From the NCBI GenBank assembly GCA_014825775.1, contig MVAQ01000121.1:1-60856 (forward strand): a DNA stretch of 60,856 nt, read 5' to 3'. Every line of letters begins with the position of its first letter. The stretch's first letter is position 1. Of the stretch, positions 35,718 to 48,000 are shown piece by piece. The stretch comes from Krasilnikovozyma curviuscula. Taxonomy: Eukaryota > Basidiomycota > Tremellomycetes > Cystofilobasidiales > Mrakiaceae. Below the pieces are notes generated by a model. It was not told where the DNA came from. It did not search any database and saw only the letters and a list, made by a program, of their open reading frames with translations. The position numbers and the translations under genes are program-made.

Positions 35718-36096
35718 TTCTATGTACTCTTAGAATATTGGAAGTTGGTGGTCAAGCGAGAACAATGGTCAAACGACCGGCGTCCCACTTTTTATAAGCG
35801 GGCGGCGGCACCGCCTCCTGATTCAACTTTCGAAAGTCCAGTAGTTGGGATGCAAGACTCAAAGTTCTTAGTGCCTCCTTTCTACCTCTATATAGACTGA
35901 ATAAAGGAGACAAAAAATAACCACTGCTCTTTTGGCAACTTCGTTTCTTGTCGCTATTTGTTGGCAGCAACAAATCTAGCAATCCACGAAGAGTAATTTA
36001 TAAAAAGAGATACATGCTTTTTGCTATAAAACCACTGTTGCGATACAGAATGAGCCAGCTATTAGAAAACGAAAAGCTACAAAAAGCCATGGGCAC
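35718..36096. other. Short intergenic region with DUF4139-gene promoter
   Basis: About 380 bp between the DUF4139-gene ATG and the PhoD-like gene stop. Apart from a TATA-like box at 35789-35796 nothing is recognised. Confidence 0.45.
35789..35796 (-). promoter_or_regulatory. TATA-like box of the DUF4139 gene
   Basis: Minus-strand sequence CTTATAAAAAG about 75 bp upstream of the ATG at 35717. The call rests on position and sequence match only. Confidence 0.35.
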
Positions 36097-39000
36097 TCAA
36101 GCCCAACGAGGAGCAGGGGATGTGATAGGGTACGCTTTGGTATCACCACCACCTTGAATAATCTCAACCATGAGCTGATATTGGAGGTCTCCACTAACAG
36201 TATCGTAATCGACCTGTGTCCAGTCTATGAAAAGGGAATGCGCTTCACTTCAGCATACGCATCAAGCTGAGAGGTACATGAGATGCACCTACTTCTCGAC
36301 AGCATGATAGTGTCCATCTTCCTTGCTGATCCATCAGGACCTTCTTTGAAAAGAGCAATCATCTCCTCATCTGTGTCGATGTGGTGCAGTGTCTTATGAC
36401 GACGCGCACCGAGGGTGGAAACGAGTGTTCCAACAGCTGCTGGTGGTGGTGTGTTGACGATCGCACTGCATGTTGAGAGGACACAAAGAAAGGAAGTTAT
36501 CAATAAAAGAAGAACTTATCTTCGGAGAAACTGACCTTGTGATGATCTGGCAGTGAGGCACATGACAGAGTGCGTATCAGTATTGAAATGAGGACGAGAG
36601 AGGCAAAGAACACTCACGTTCAACATGTACTTGGAATCAAGAGCAGGATCCACACGGTCATGTCTACTCGGCTTGGTATAGAAGCATCCAACAGCACCCG
36701 CATGGACATCACTTCAGCACATCAAAGCTATCAGCCAAGAAGGCCATCTCGTTAACAAAAGTGAAGTGACTACTCACCCAGAGAGGAATGAGATTCTCAA
36801 TTTCTTCTCAACGGCCAATTTCTGACATTCTTCTACGAGCCAGTTTCGCTCTGCTTTATGGTGAGTGGCAGTCCTGGAAACAACGGGGCAACACAGTGAG
36901 CTCGGGAAAGGACGAGTGAGAGAAGAGTCGCTCGGAGGAAAGCTTACCAGTGATCTGCAATTAGTTCAACAAAGTGTTACAATGAGCAATGATACCAGGA
37001 AAAGAGAAAAACGAAACAGATCTCACCATTCAAGTCATCCAATAGCTCCGCCTCCTCGTTAAACTTGTTGATAAATCCTGGCATCATTCCATGTTTGGAG
37101 AGTACAGTCAGGGGATTCATCTTGCTCTCCAAAGCGGCTTCGACAAAGTTCATCCGAGGATACGCGATGGGGATACCAAGCTGGACAACGAGCTGCTCGA
37201 CTGCTTGAGGGAGAGCTTTGAGTTTGGTAAAAATGATGTCGTATGTCTGTTTGGAGACGACTTGATCCTTTTTCCGCTCAGCTCTGACATACAGCAGATT
37301 ACATTAGTGACAACCACCGGAGAGAAGAGCGGTAGTTTAGCTGACCTTCCATCCAGAAGCAACATCGTAACCTTTGGCCCAAGGTAGACAAGAAGACTGT
37401 GCGATGGGAAAGGAATCCAAGGCCCATCACCTCCTATGATCATGGAGCTCATGGGATGAGGGTTGATGATTGAGGTACCATCGAGCTCATCTGAAAAGTT
37501 GGAGTGACATTCATCAGACGAGAGTAAGGAAGAGAGAGAGGAGGCTAAGAGAACTTGCCCACGGTGAAGAGTTGGAAAAGAAGATACCAGAAATAACCTC
37601 TCGAACCGATACTATTTCAGGACGAAGAAGAAATGACTTGAGAAATAGATACACTTAGAAATGACGAAGCAGGTGAACGACAGCTCACGTTTTGAAAACA
37701 GGGCTGCTCTGCAGATCATCAGGGTAGCTTCCAAACCCATCAATGAGATCATGATCGTCCAGCATATTGACCTGTTTTGGGCCAGAACAGTGTTATTCAA
37801 AAAAAAAAAATATGAGGGAGAGCCTTCGACGTGAGATGACGCACCATTGGAATTCTTCCGATCGCCTCTCCAAACGCGCCCATACGGAAGACTTGAATGT
37901 AGCGGTTGAAGTAGTACTTTATATCATCATGCAACAGCGAGGAAATGATTAACCAGACTGAGTGTACATGATGAAGAACAGAGGCCTCACTCGATCGATG
38001 GCAAATGACATATCGTCAGTGAGTGGGAACTTCAGCTTTCTATTCTGATCGTTTGAGCTATTGACCCATGGCTGCATCTCTGGCTCTCGAGACAGGCCAT
38101 CACAGTAGACCTATTGTACGGTGGCAAAATACGGTTCGAGAACAATGTCAGTCAGAACAGTTTTAGCTTGATTCCACGAGCAGCTCTCACTTGGTCACCA
38201 CCACCGACTAAGCAGTGGAATGGTTTTCTCTCGTGCTCTTGAAGCACATTAGTCCAAAGTGGGTCATAGCCGTTGTCAAACTTGTCCTTGTCGAAGAACT
38301 AACATCAGGGGGCAAAAGTTAGAAAGCATTCGAAATAGATATTTAAAGTGGTCGCTCACTGCGCTCTCGTCCACACCACTGCTGAACCCATTACAGCTGT
38401 GAGCCGCCCATCTCAAGTTCTCTTCACTTCCTGGAACCCAGAAACTCAACCCCGTAGCGCCCCCTTGCGATTCCGTATCACTAGCAACAGATGGCTTGTT
38501 GAGGTAATGGAAGACTTCCATCGATGTAGTTCCCACTGGGAGAAGAATACTGATTGGAAATCTAAAGAAGGATTGTGGTCCCGTTGGTGAATGATAGGTA
38601 TAGATTTTGGTCGCTGTAATGGTTTGTGTTTGTGGTGTAGACGGAGAAGAGTCGGTACCAGAAAGAGATCCGGGGTTTGTGTATGAAAGAGTCAAGATAG
38701 GAAGAGACTAAGGTTGAAATTGGAAAGTATTCGAAGGGTGTTCGGGTTCGGGATTGAGCATAAAAACATAACAAAGGATGTTCAGCTCACCTCATAATCA
38801 CTGCCGTCGTCACAGCAAACAACCATCGCTGCTCCATTCCAGACTTTACCCTTCTCAGAATCTGTCACAGTATGATACGCAAGTATTGGGCCAAGCATCA
38901 TCTGCAAGTGTGGTTCCATGACTGAGACTGAGCGGGCATGAGGTGGTGCGGGTGGCTGGATGGGTGACTGAGTAGGTGCTTCTTCTGATGAGATCCAAGC

Positions 39001-39553
39001 AGGCGGCCGATAAGAGTTGACTGGAGCAATACATGAAGAGGTAGAGGATCAGAGATCTTGTCAGAACGATTGCTACAGGACTCAAATGCAAGGGGACTCT
39101 CACCTTCGTACGCGCCCATTGTCCCCTCAGCTTGCCCAGGAAGCTTTACCAGCTTCTGGATTTCTTCGGGGCTGGGGTCAGCAGCATCTTTCCCAGAATG
39201 TCGAGCCTGGTTGAGAGGTAGGGCTGTCGCGATTCCTGTAGTGCCACCTGTAGCATGCAAGTTGCCGGCATCGGGATGAGCACTACGAAAAACGGGAATG
39301 ATGAAAAGCACTCGTGTAAGGTTAGAGAGCTAGCAGAGAACCGGATAAGAGCTTACGCTGCTTCATCGAGCTAGAGCCAGCAAATAGGGAAAGGAACAGT
39401 CGAGGACGCTGGTCAATACAAAGTGCGGATGCATGAACACCGGGGGACGACTTTACCCTGGCTCCCCTCAACCTCGCATGGAGACCTACAAAGCCAGAGT
39501 CAGACTGCGTGAAAACTTGGTCTGAGCAATGACTACTTACCTGGTTCATCCAT
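36097..39553 (-). CDS. PhoD-like phosphatase
   Basis: Large gene of many short exons encoding a metallophosphatase of the fungal PhoD-like group. The start is the ATG at 39553 (MDEPG, then LHARLRGAR). Early exons give AHPDAGNLHATGGTTGIATA and ILAYHTVTDSEKGKVWNGAA with MVVCCDDGSDYE. A beta-rich region continues with KIYTYHSPTGPQSFFRFPIS. The metal-binding core shows FHCLVGGGDQVYCDGLSREP, MVNMLDDHDLIDGFGSYPDD and ISFLSGDVHAGAVGCFYT (Asp/His ligands), with LVYLGPKVTMLLLDGRSERK between. The C-terminus is QYQLMVEIIQGGGDTKAYPI followed by TSPAPRWA and TGA at 36097-36099. Substrate is unknown. Exon order is clear, but not every border was frame-checked. Confidence 0.86.
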
Positions 39554-40429
39554 CTTGTTAGAAAAAAGCACAAGGTCGCTTTGAACGTCGAAGGGAGAGA
39601 AAAACGTCATCGCCCTTGGCGCTTTATCGCGCTGGTCATTGGATGTTTTGACGCTGTGTCGTTCGTTACACGCTGATCATTCATTTTGCGCATAGAGCTG
39701 TCACCTGTATCGTCTGCGAAGCTATCTTCCTATTCTTATTGTTGAACTTGTATTGTCCTATCATCCTCTGGGTTCAAACCCTTCATTTGAGTTGAGGGAT
39801 CGAGATAGCAAGAAGGTAAATATCAGAAGTTTAGGTCCAAAAGCGACAGGATAACTGTTGTTTCGACACTATACAATACCTCATTAGGACGCACATCAAG
39901 TTACGTGTAGGGTTCACGTTTGAACAGCCGACGAAGTTCATATGAATATGCATCTTGCGATGCCCTATACCACTCGACATCGTTTACGAAAGGCGTGACA
40001 AATGACTTGCAAATCATTGTCCAAGTAGTTTATTCTCAAGATGTTACTAATCATAATGTAGAAATTGCAATGGATTATCCATATACTTTTATATCACGCT
40101 AAACAGCTCTTTCTCCGATTGGTACCGTCATAGTTTCTTGACAATTTGAGTAGTTTGCTTGGCTAAACAAGCATATCCTCTTACCATCTCCAAGCGTATA
40201 TAACCTTTCATCCTAGATCCCTCTCGTTCTGTCTCTCACTTACGCTTCCTTTGCTATAGAATTCGAGAACTATTATGGAATATCGCAACCAACGGGCTGA
40301 AAACTGCATGTTACTATAGGATGAAACGACGTTGGTCCAATGCTTTTCTATACGATAAGGATGCGACAACGAAAATCGACAATTCTTTGAGCTACCAAAT
40401 ATATTCATAATTATATACATGACGTACTT
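39554..40429. other. Intergenic region, nothing recognised
   Basis: About 875 AT-rich bp between the PhoD-like start and the first WD40 gene's stop, both on the minus strand. Only short frames; no RNA gene or repeat seen. Confidence 0.5.
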
Positions 40430-42025
40430 CTATTCCTTTAAGTCCCAAAACCTAACGGTCCCATACAAATCAGCTGAGATCAAAATATTACCATCGCCTC
40501 CAAATACGAATGGTCCAAACCCTTCAGATCTTTTCGTGTTTTGTCTGTAGGCCGGAACAAGCTCCCACTTCTTGTTCTTGTCGTAGTTATACACAACAAT
40601 CCTTCCATCCGGGACTGCAAAGGCGACGTAGTTGAAAGATGGGGATACCGCGAGTTCTTCGATCTCAAGGTGCCCAGGGAACCAAGTCCGATGATCGTTA
40701 GGTGTACCGTGTTCAGCATGCCAGTACTGAATGCATTTCCCACCCCCTTCAGCTGAGACATCAAACATTTTGACAATACCTTCTGCTGATCCCACTGCGA
40801 GAAGTGTTCCATCTGGATTAAAACCCAACGTCCGACTCCAATCAATAAATCCACCCAACTTGGCAACTTCTTCTCCAGTTTCAAGATCCCACACATAAAC
40901 GAAATGATCTCCAGAACCAACGGCGATTAATTTAGAGTCTGGTGAGATTGCACCCGCCCAGTTCTGACTACCCGTGTGCAAAGTGTGCTCAAGATGTCCG
41001 GTACTGAAATCCCATATTTTAATAGTACCGTCCCAAGAAGATGAGGCGATAAATTTAGAGTTTGGGGAAGAACCAACCCACATTATTGGGCCGTCGTGCT
41101 GGAGAGTGAATTTGATAACGCCGGTCTGGATACTGACCGCTGAGATGGTGTGATCCATCAGGTTGCGGGAGAGGACGTACAACAAAGAACCATCTTCGCT
41201 AAAAGGTTTAGAGCCAAAACCTGCAAGAAAAGATTGAGCATATTGTGGTGGGTGGCTTGATTGGGAGAGGCTGCCTGGCATTGGGGAGTGTCTACTGTAT
41301 GGGTGTTGGTCGATCTCTTGTAGAACTGAACTGCTACCGTCTGTTCCCACGTATACCATCTGTCCAGACTCTCCATTGGTGACATCCCACTTCTTGTCAT
41401 ATCCTGCTCCAACCTCAACCTCACCTGAAACCTTCTCCCTTCCCAAATCCCAAACCTTCACCATAGATTTACGAACAGCCCGATGCTCCTTGTCCACCTC
41501 ATTAAAAGAAGATGAGACAACAAGAACATTGCTGTCTCGAGGATTGAATGCGATGTTTGTTATTTCACCAAGCTGATGAAGAATACAGATGAGATAACGA
41601 TTGGTTGGATCGGAAATGTCGTATATGTGGATTTCCCCCGCTGGTTGGCTCGCAGCGAAGAAAGTCCCATCTCCACTAAGAGAGATAGCATTTGCTTTGA
41701 CTCGAGACTCAAAAGTGATCTGATTTTTTGGGCGTGGAAAGCTGCTGATATCCCAAAGCATTGGGTGGCCAGGGAAGTACGACGCGTTTTCTCCATTCTG
41801 ATTGAAATCACTGGTGAGAGTGTGATTGTAGATATCGATAAATTGTTCAAGAGCTGGACCGGCTGGCCCTGCTGTAACCTGGGAAATTATGAAAGGCACC
41901 AAGAGCCAGGAAGTGCAGAGGGTGTTGAGGAGATCTTTTGGAATTTGGAGGGTTAGTCTCCTTGTACATACACTCCGTCAAACAGGTCAGGAAAAAGAGC
42001 ACTCACTAGGTTTCTTAATTAGCAT
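40430..42025 (-). CDS. Secreted WD40-repeat protein, copy 1
   Basis: A beta-propeller protein predicted to enter the secretory pathway. Exon 1 (42025-42007) gives MLIKKP; joining to 41934 keeps the frame and yields MLIKKPNLLNTLCTSWLLVP plus FIISQVTAGPAGPA, a signal peptide with a basic n-region, a hydrophobic core and a likely cut after VTA; total 507 residues. WD repeats follow: GEIHIYDISD, SMVKVWDLGR, IASSSWDGTIKIWDFS, IAVGSGDHFVYVWDLE, LAVGSAEGIVKMFDVS, GRIVVYNYD and a closing LYGTVRFWDLKE. Possible N-glycosylation sites NHT and NAS lie just after the signal. It resembles the neighbour at 42.9-44.5 kb in plan. The joining intron would end in AAG; an alternative start inside exon 2 is not available as ATG. 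Function is unknown. Confidence 0.78.
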
Positions 42026-42916
42026 CTTATCAAAGAGATACACTCAGTCCTTCAAATGAAGTCTATGGTTGGGAGGAGATAAGCAGAATTGAACTTCTCG
42101 CTGGAGGGTTACATAAAAGATCTGCACAGCGGCTGACCCGCTGTCACCCGCTGTGCAGAGCTAGAGCGTGAGAGAGGCAGTCGTCTGTTGCTCTTGCAGC
42201 CCTCAGTGGATCTTTTAGCTGCCTGAACTCGAAGCTAACAACTATCGTCATCTCAGGGTCTTCTACCTCTCCAACCATTGAATATGACTGCACAGTGGAA
42301 ATGGCTCATAACAAGTTTGAGACCACGCTGGTCAGCCTTCGAAGACGCACATTGAAGTCCCACTGCAAGGAATGCTAAAATTCGTATGAGAATACGGGAG
42401 CTGTCGCAGGTGTAAGCACCCACCAAGTGGTAATACAATCAACATTTTTCTTTTCAATCGGCTATGGGCACGGTCTATAATACCGGTACCTTCTTCCAGC
42501 ACACATTGATCACCAACAGAGTACATCTCTTTACTACAAGTGATGAAGAAGTATCATTGGTCCCCACTGCGCTGCCCTCCAGCCACCGATCCGAACAAAA
42601 AAACAAAGACAATCGCGGAAAAGGCAAAGAACGGTCAGTGAACTACAGTTGCGATACTAACTTTTTTTTTCAACTTTACCACAATACAGCGAGTGTAGTT
42701 GGAGGCAGTATGACAGCACGGCCAGGTGAAATCTGACCCCTTTCTATTCTGTATCTTACGGGAGGCATACCTTCTGTATACACCCTTATAGCTGATTTCT
42801 TTCAGTGTCACGGATGGATAACGAAGTGGGAAATAGAGTTGAGAAAACTAGTATGAGCAAGCAATGTGATACGAAGACAGGTCCGCGACAAAGTAAATCA
42901 GACAGAATAACACTCA
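42026..42916. other. Intergenic region between the two WD40 genes
   Basis: About 890 bp that must carry the promoter of copy 1. It contains the strong inverted repeat at 42121-42159. Short frames only (for example 42464-42736 plus), without family features. Confidence 0.5.
42121..42159. repeat. Near-perfect inverted repeat, 17-bp arms, 5-nt loop
   Basis: Left arm TCTGCACAGCGGCTGAC, loop CCGCT, right arm GTCACCCGCTGTGCAGA. Sixteen of 17 arm positions pair. It lies about 95-135 bp upstream of the copy 1 ATG at 42025, inside the likely promoter. It could be an operator for a dimeric regulator, a hairpin in the 5' UTR, or the remains of a small mobile element; sequence alone does not decide. Confidence 0.6.
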
Positions 42917-44458
42917 TCAAATGAATTTCCAAATTTGAACCTTTGAGCTTTGGGAATGACCCCAAAACAAAGTTCCGTCTCTGTCAACCCTTCCAAAGGC
43001 AAACTTGACTCGATCATTGACAGTCATCTCCTCAGCGACTACCTCCCACTTCCGGTTTTTGACAAAGTCGAAGACGATGACTGAGCCATTGCTGAATGAA
43101 TATGGAATGTAGGATGATTCGATTTGGTGAGACCAGTCCAGCTGATAGGTAGCACCAGCTGTAGATGGGCCCTTCCAAAGTCTGACAGGTTGTACTGAGA
43201 TGGCGGTGCCAGTGATAGCAACTTCTAGGTCAAGCTGTCCAGTTGTGTAGACATGGATCGAAGTGTTGTCAGACTCTACCACTTCCACCGCAATGACCAG
43301 TCCACCCCGTTTACCACCGTCCCATCTCAACGTCCTGACAACTCCCTCTAGCTTCAACAGCCTGAAGACGACGGAGGCACTTCGCACGTCCCAGATTCGA
43401 ATCACACCATTAGATGATGCAACAGCAAGAAAGTTGGAGTCGATAGACCAAGCTGCGAGCGAAGGCTGGGCTAAAATGCCGAGCTCTAACTTGAGGTCCG
43501 GAGCGCCGTTCAACTCTGACGAGATTCGAACCGTATTATCCCACGAGGTACTGGCGATAAGGTTGGAGTACGGATTAGGGGACGATTGTATACAGCGGAT
43601 TTTGCTGTCGTGAGCTAATATATATTCAACGGTGCGGGTGGTCATGTTGAGAGCGTTGAGGGTACTGCCACCGTCGGTGAGGTAGAAAAACAACGAACCC
43701 TCGTAATTGAAGTATGCTGAAGTGGAATCAACGAGTGAAGGTGAGAGATTATTTGTGGGTAAAGCCGAAGGTTTGGCCATTAATGTGTATATGTATGGTG
43801 CTGGTGCAATCTTAGAGTCGATTTTGAGAGTGAGAGTTTCCGGATTGAAGTCGAAAACCATCTCTTCGGCATCTACTGAAGGAACATAGATCTCCTCAGC
43901 CATGAACATGATATTTCCCCCCTTCCCATTTCCGTCCTGCATCATCACCCAATCACCCTCCCTGTCACCCAACTCGAACGCGTCGACTAAGTCCCAGATC
44001 TTGACGTCCGTCTGATAAAGGATGGCGTCGCGACCTTCTTCCACTGGCATCTTCCATCTTGAGCCGGCAACAAGGATAGAGTTATTTTGCGGACTGAAGG
44101 AAAGCGAGGTTATTTCTCCCCTTTGTTGGACGTGATGAGTTCGACGAAGATAAGCGGTGTTTGAGACATTGTAAACGTTGATTTCACCTGTAGAGAGACC
44201 AACCGCCAGTGTCATTCGATTTGAAGAGATAGCCATGACAGTCACTCCTCCTCTGCCGTAATCGAACTGCTTGAGTAAAGCGACAGATTGGATGTTTACA
44301 TGGGAAGCGTAGGAGCCGTCTTGTGTGAATTGAAGCGGGATGGATTTGGCGTTGATGTCAAGGTGAGGAATAGTAGGCCTGCTGACGAGTGGGAGAGCTT
44401 GAGACAATGCAGAGATAGGGAGAACGATGCAGACGACCAAGAGTGGCTTGAACAGCAT
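42917..44458 (-). CDS. Secreted WD40-repeat protein, copy 2
   Basis: Single-exon gene of 513 residues. The first ATG of the frame is at 44458; upstream codons of the same frame lack ATG. It starts MLFKPLLVVCIVLPISALSQ followed by ALPLVSRP, a clear signal peptide with a likely cut after SQA. WD-type blades: GEINVYNVS, TDVKIWDLVDAFELG, IASTSWDNTVRISSEL, VASSNGVIRIWDVRSAS, and a last blade ending SSKVQIWKFI. Several N-x-S/T sequons (NVS, NNS, NMT, NTS, NGS) fit passage through the ER. Layout, length and the C-terminal KNRKWEVV segment (KNKKWELV in copy 1) show that the two are diverged tandem paralogues. Most WD40 proteins are cytosolic or nuclear, so export is unusual. Function is unknown. Confidence 0.85.
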   Translation of the reverse strand: MLFKPLLVVCIVLPISALSQALPLVSRPTIPHLDINAKSIPLQFTQDGSYASHVNIQSVALLKQFDYGRGGVTVMAISSNRMTLAVGLSTGEINVYNVSNTAYLRRTHHVQQRGEITSLSFSPQNNSILVAGSRWKMPVEEGRDAILYQTDVKIWDLVDAFELGDREGDWVMMQDGNGKGGNIMFMAEEIYVPSVDAEEMVFDFNPETLTLKIDSKIAPAPYIYTLMAKPSALPTNNLSPSLVDSTSAYFNYEGSLFFYLTDGGSTLNALNMTTRTVEYILAHDSKIRCIQSSPNPYSNLIASTSWDNTVRISSELNGAPDLKLELGILAQPSLAAWSIDSNFLAVASSNGVIRIWDVRSASVVFRLLKLEGVVRTLRWDGGKRGGLVIAVEVVESDNTSIHVYTTGQLDLEVAITGTAISVQPVRLWKGPSTAGATYQLDWSHQIESSYIPYSFSNGSVIVFDFVKNRKWEVVAEEMTVNDRVKFAFGRVDRDGTLFWGHSQSSKVQIWKFI

Positions 44459-45041
44459 GAAGCTGGAACGAGATATGGGGCACTTGTCAACCACTCCGCC
44501 AATTAATTACAATTCCAGTGAACAAAGACTCACGCTAGAATACAGATAAGTTCAGGCCCGTTGAAGAATAACGATGTGGATTGGTAGTTGTATGGGTTGT
44601 TTAGAGAATAACTGACCAGCAGGAGATGTTGGTGTTAAAATGAGAGCCATGTGGATGCAAAGGATAAGCTCTCAAGCTCAAGATGATCTGCAGTGCGCCG
44701 CTGAGGTTGCCACTCGGTTGCCACCGCTGATCCAAAGAACGCGACTAGTGTTGTCATCCGTAGAGTCTAACCCGTCTCTGATTACTTACGATGTGGGCCC
44801 ACTACAGCAAAAGTAGCCAATGGTTAGGATCTAGGTTCGTGTTCAAGAGTATCTATGGAGGGCATACTGTGACGACTCAAGGTCGCAAGCAAAAAAGAAC
44901 TGTAGACAAGACACTAAGCTTGAGGATTTAGGTCCTCGCACCTCAGCACAATAGCTTCTTTTGTTGCCAACTTGAACACGACCTTTGCAGACATCGCATA
45001 AATCGCATACTAAGCCTTGTTCTTTATATCTAAGAATATTT
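44459..45041. other. Intergenic region, WD40 copy 2 promoter
   Basis: About 580 bp between the copy 2 ATG and the transcription-factor stop. It has possible splice signals near 44530 (minus), compatible with a 5' UTR intron. No gene is called. Confidence 0.4.
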
Positions 45042-48000
45042 TTAGCTGGAAGTGCTGCTGTGCAGAGGAATAGCGCCAGTATCAGCCTGAGTTTGGTCCC
45101 ACAAACGCTGCAAGATATCAAATAGCGACTCTCCGTCCCCGACAGCATCGTCGCACCGCTCATCAATTAACTCAGTTGGTGATGCAACATACGGAGTGAA
45201 AGATGGGTGGAACAAAAATTCGCCATGATCATCATGGAACGGATGAAAGTCCACTCTCTGTTGGGAAGAAGGATGCGCAAGAGATGACGAGAAGTCTACC
45301 TCAACTCCTTGAGAAAAATCACTGGATTGGTCTGAGGACAAGAAGGACGAGTCTGAAGACATCATATAACCTTTGAGAATCTGCCAGATTTGTTGTCCGA
45401 GCAGAGATGCTATGCCAAACCTATGGGATGGTGAAGTCCCAGCCTTTTCAAGGTGAAAAGCTACTTGAGCTAACAAAGACAGTAGCTGAGACTTTGCTGC
45501 AATGTCTGCTGGTGAAATGACCTTGATTGATAGCTGGGATAGAGAACCGGACTTAGAGTAGATACGATATGAACTGAAAGCAATGTGCACTCACTTTCAG
45601 AGCTACAATTGCTGAGTAGGACACCATCGACCACCTCAAATTGAAAAATATAACATGTGTTTAGCGAACAATACCAAGGAGAGTGTCAGCAGTGACGATT
45701 ACTTGCGCTATTTCAAATCAAAACAGATTGAACAGAGGAGAGAACTTACGTATTCGCCAACATGCAATAAAGCTCTTCTCCGATGTCTCGAAGATCTCTC
45801 ACCGAAGTTGCACAACATTTGACAGCTGCATTGAAACAAGCCACTCTTAAAGCTGAGGCAGAAGCGTCGGTCGGCTCTTCGCTTCTGGGCAGTACAAAAG
45901 ACAGAGACCACAGATGAGCATGCATGGAAACCTTTAATCATGGCACATAGAAAGTGTAAGGGAACACAAAAAAAGGGTCACTTAAACCCGAAGCGGACCA
46001 AGAGAGCAACAGAACTCGGATGCTACTCACATATTCCAAGAAAATGTTTGAGAGACCACGCACTCCTGGAACTAAACACAAATTACAGTGTGATTTAGTA
46101 AACTTGGAGGTCTGAGGAAGGAATAAAAGTCGAGTTACCACGGCAGGAAGGCAGCCAGGAACTCCTCCATTTATCAAACCTAGTTGAAACCAAGGTATTC
46201 ACCCAGTGGGAATCAGCCTGGGCTAAGCAAAGTCCATCTTGTAACTCTGCGTGCAGTTGAACCTTAACCAAACAACAAAGTTGTGAGGAAAAGCAAACGA
46301 TTAGTTTAACTTTGTTGCTCAAGCCCACTAGAGTATCTCGAATGAGCCGCTCACAACGAGTTTTCGCAATTCAATAAATCCACAGGTTGCCTTATCTGTA
46401 TAGTCTGATAATTGGTGTTTCCACCAGGAGCCCGTCTGGGTGAGGCAAGAAGTAGGAACGTCGTTTAATTGACCTCGCGATGCATTGCTTGCCCTTTCCC
46501 ATAACACAAGCCTCATCTGCCAAGATCGCGAAGAATGAGAAGAACAAATGAAATGTTTTAGTTTTTTTTTAGAACGCTGTGGGTTAAACCATAATATTTT
46601 CGCGATTCACTCACCCAGGTTCTCTGCCGATTTCGCAGGATCCTTTCCCCACCGTTGACGTCTTCAAACCCATCTCTTGAAAGCTGATAGCTCCATTGTT
46701 GTTTATCGAGAGACAGAGCTGACGCAAGATAGAAGGCGTGGGAAGTCAACATGCTACTCCGTTCTTCGGTAAAACATTTTGCTGGTTGGGCCGAAGACAA
46801 AGTGATGTAGTAGGCTTGAATTATCTCTATAGATTTGAGCCCATTGGAGTGTACAAAGCGTGAAAGCTTTTCATTATGATGGAAGAGCCGTTGTGAAAGA
46901 GAAGCCATCCGGGGGAGATGACAAAATAGCGATGAGCTGTATAGTATGGAAGTGAGAAGGAAAGCAGATCTTGGCCGAACAAAATCTGGAGTATGAAGGG
47001 ATGAATCTTTCAGAAAGAAAGAGTGACATCAGATTATGTAAGGAATCGCGGTGAGTTGACACATTTACACACCTAAGACTCCATTGAAAGGGTGCAGGCG
47101 CTGAAAATACACGTCGAACAAAACGTCCAGATCCTCCATATCAACCAACCCCAGATCAACAGGATCGAACTCTGGCCCAACGTCGCCTCCCATCTCATTA
47201 CCCTCAAGCTGCTTCCTGAAATAATTCTGGCAGCGTCCACCGTCAGTGGATCCGGTGGATTCAAATGTTTTCGCCAGTAACATATCGATACCATGCTGGA
47301 GTTGTTCAGTAGACAGACCTGTTTCTAAGATTACAGAGCGGTCTGTTTGAAGTGATTTTGTTCCCAATATCAATACAGGAGTGGTGTCATGTGAAGCCGG
47401 ATTGGAAGGGGGTTCGTCTTCTAACTTCGCAGCTTCTGATGCTTCAGCTAGCAGACCCAGAGGGTTACTGTGAATACTAAGAACGGAGGAAGAAGCATCT
47501 GGTATGACAATCTCATTCGTAATTCTAGTGTCTCTGAATTGAGGGGATGCGGTCTGTAGACGGTGAGACGGGGCAATCAACGCTGAGGGTGAATTTGAAT
47601 TGAGGGTTGCAGCTGTTGTTCCGGTTTTCGTTGCTTCAATTATTCAGGACTATAGTCAACTCATTGAACAAAATTTGGCCGGCAGGAGAGCAAAAGACAT
47701 ACACCACGTTTGAAGTCCTAGCTCAATGCTATCAGAGACGATCTTCCTGGCAGTGGTGCTCTCTAGATGAACGCCATTTCGTTCCAGTTCCGTCATGACA
47801 AACCCTTTAATCCCATTGAATCTGCCTCTAGCACCTGAAGTATCAAAATAAGTATCGAAGGTCAATCATAGAACGCTGGCACGCGGGGGTAGCATGGGGT
47901 TGCACCTTTTTTCCTACCCCAGCTCCTCGACTCTGGCAAAACGCATTGCTTCCCACTTTTCAGGCACCTTGCGCAGGCTGTTGCGTCTGGAAGCCGACTG

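Noticed and set aside
39765..39790. GGTTCAAACCC, resembling a tRNA T-loop/B box
   Set aside because: No matching acceptor stem, A box or anticodon arm could be built around it.
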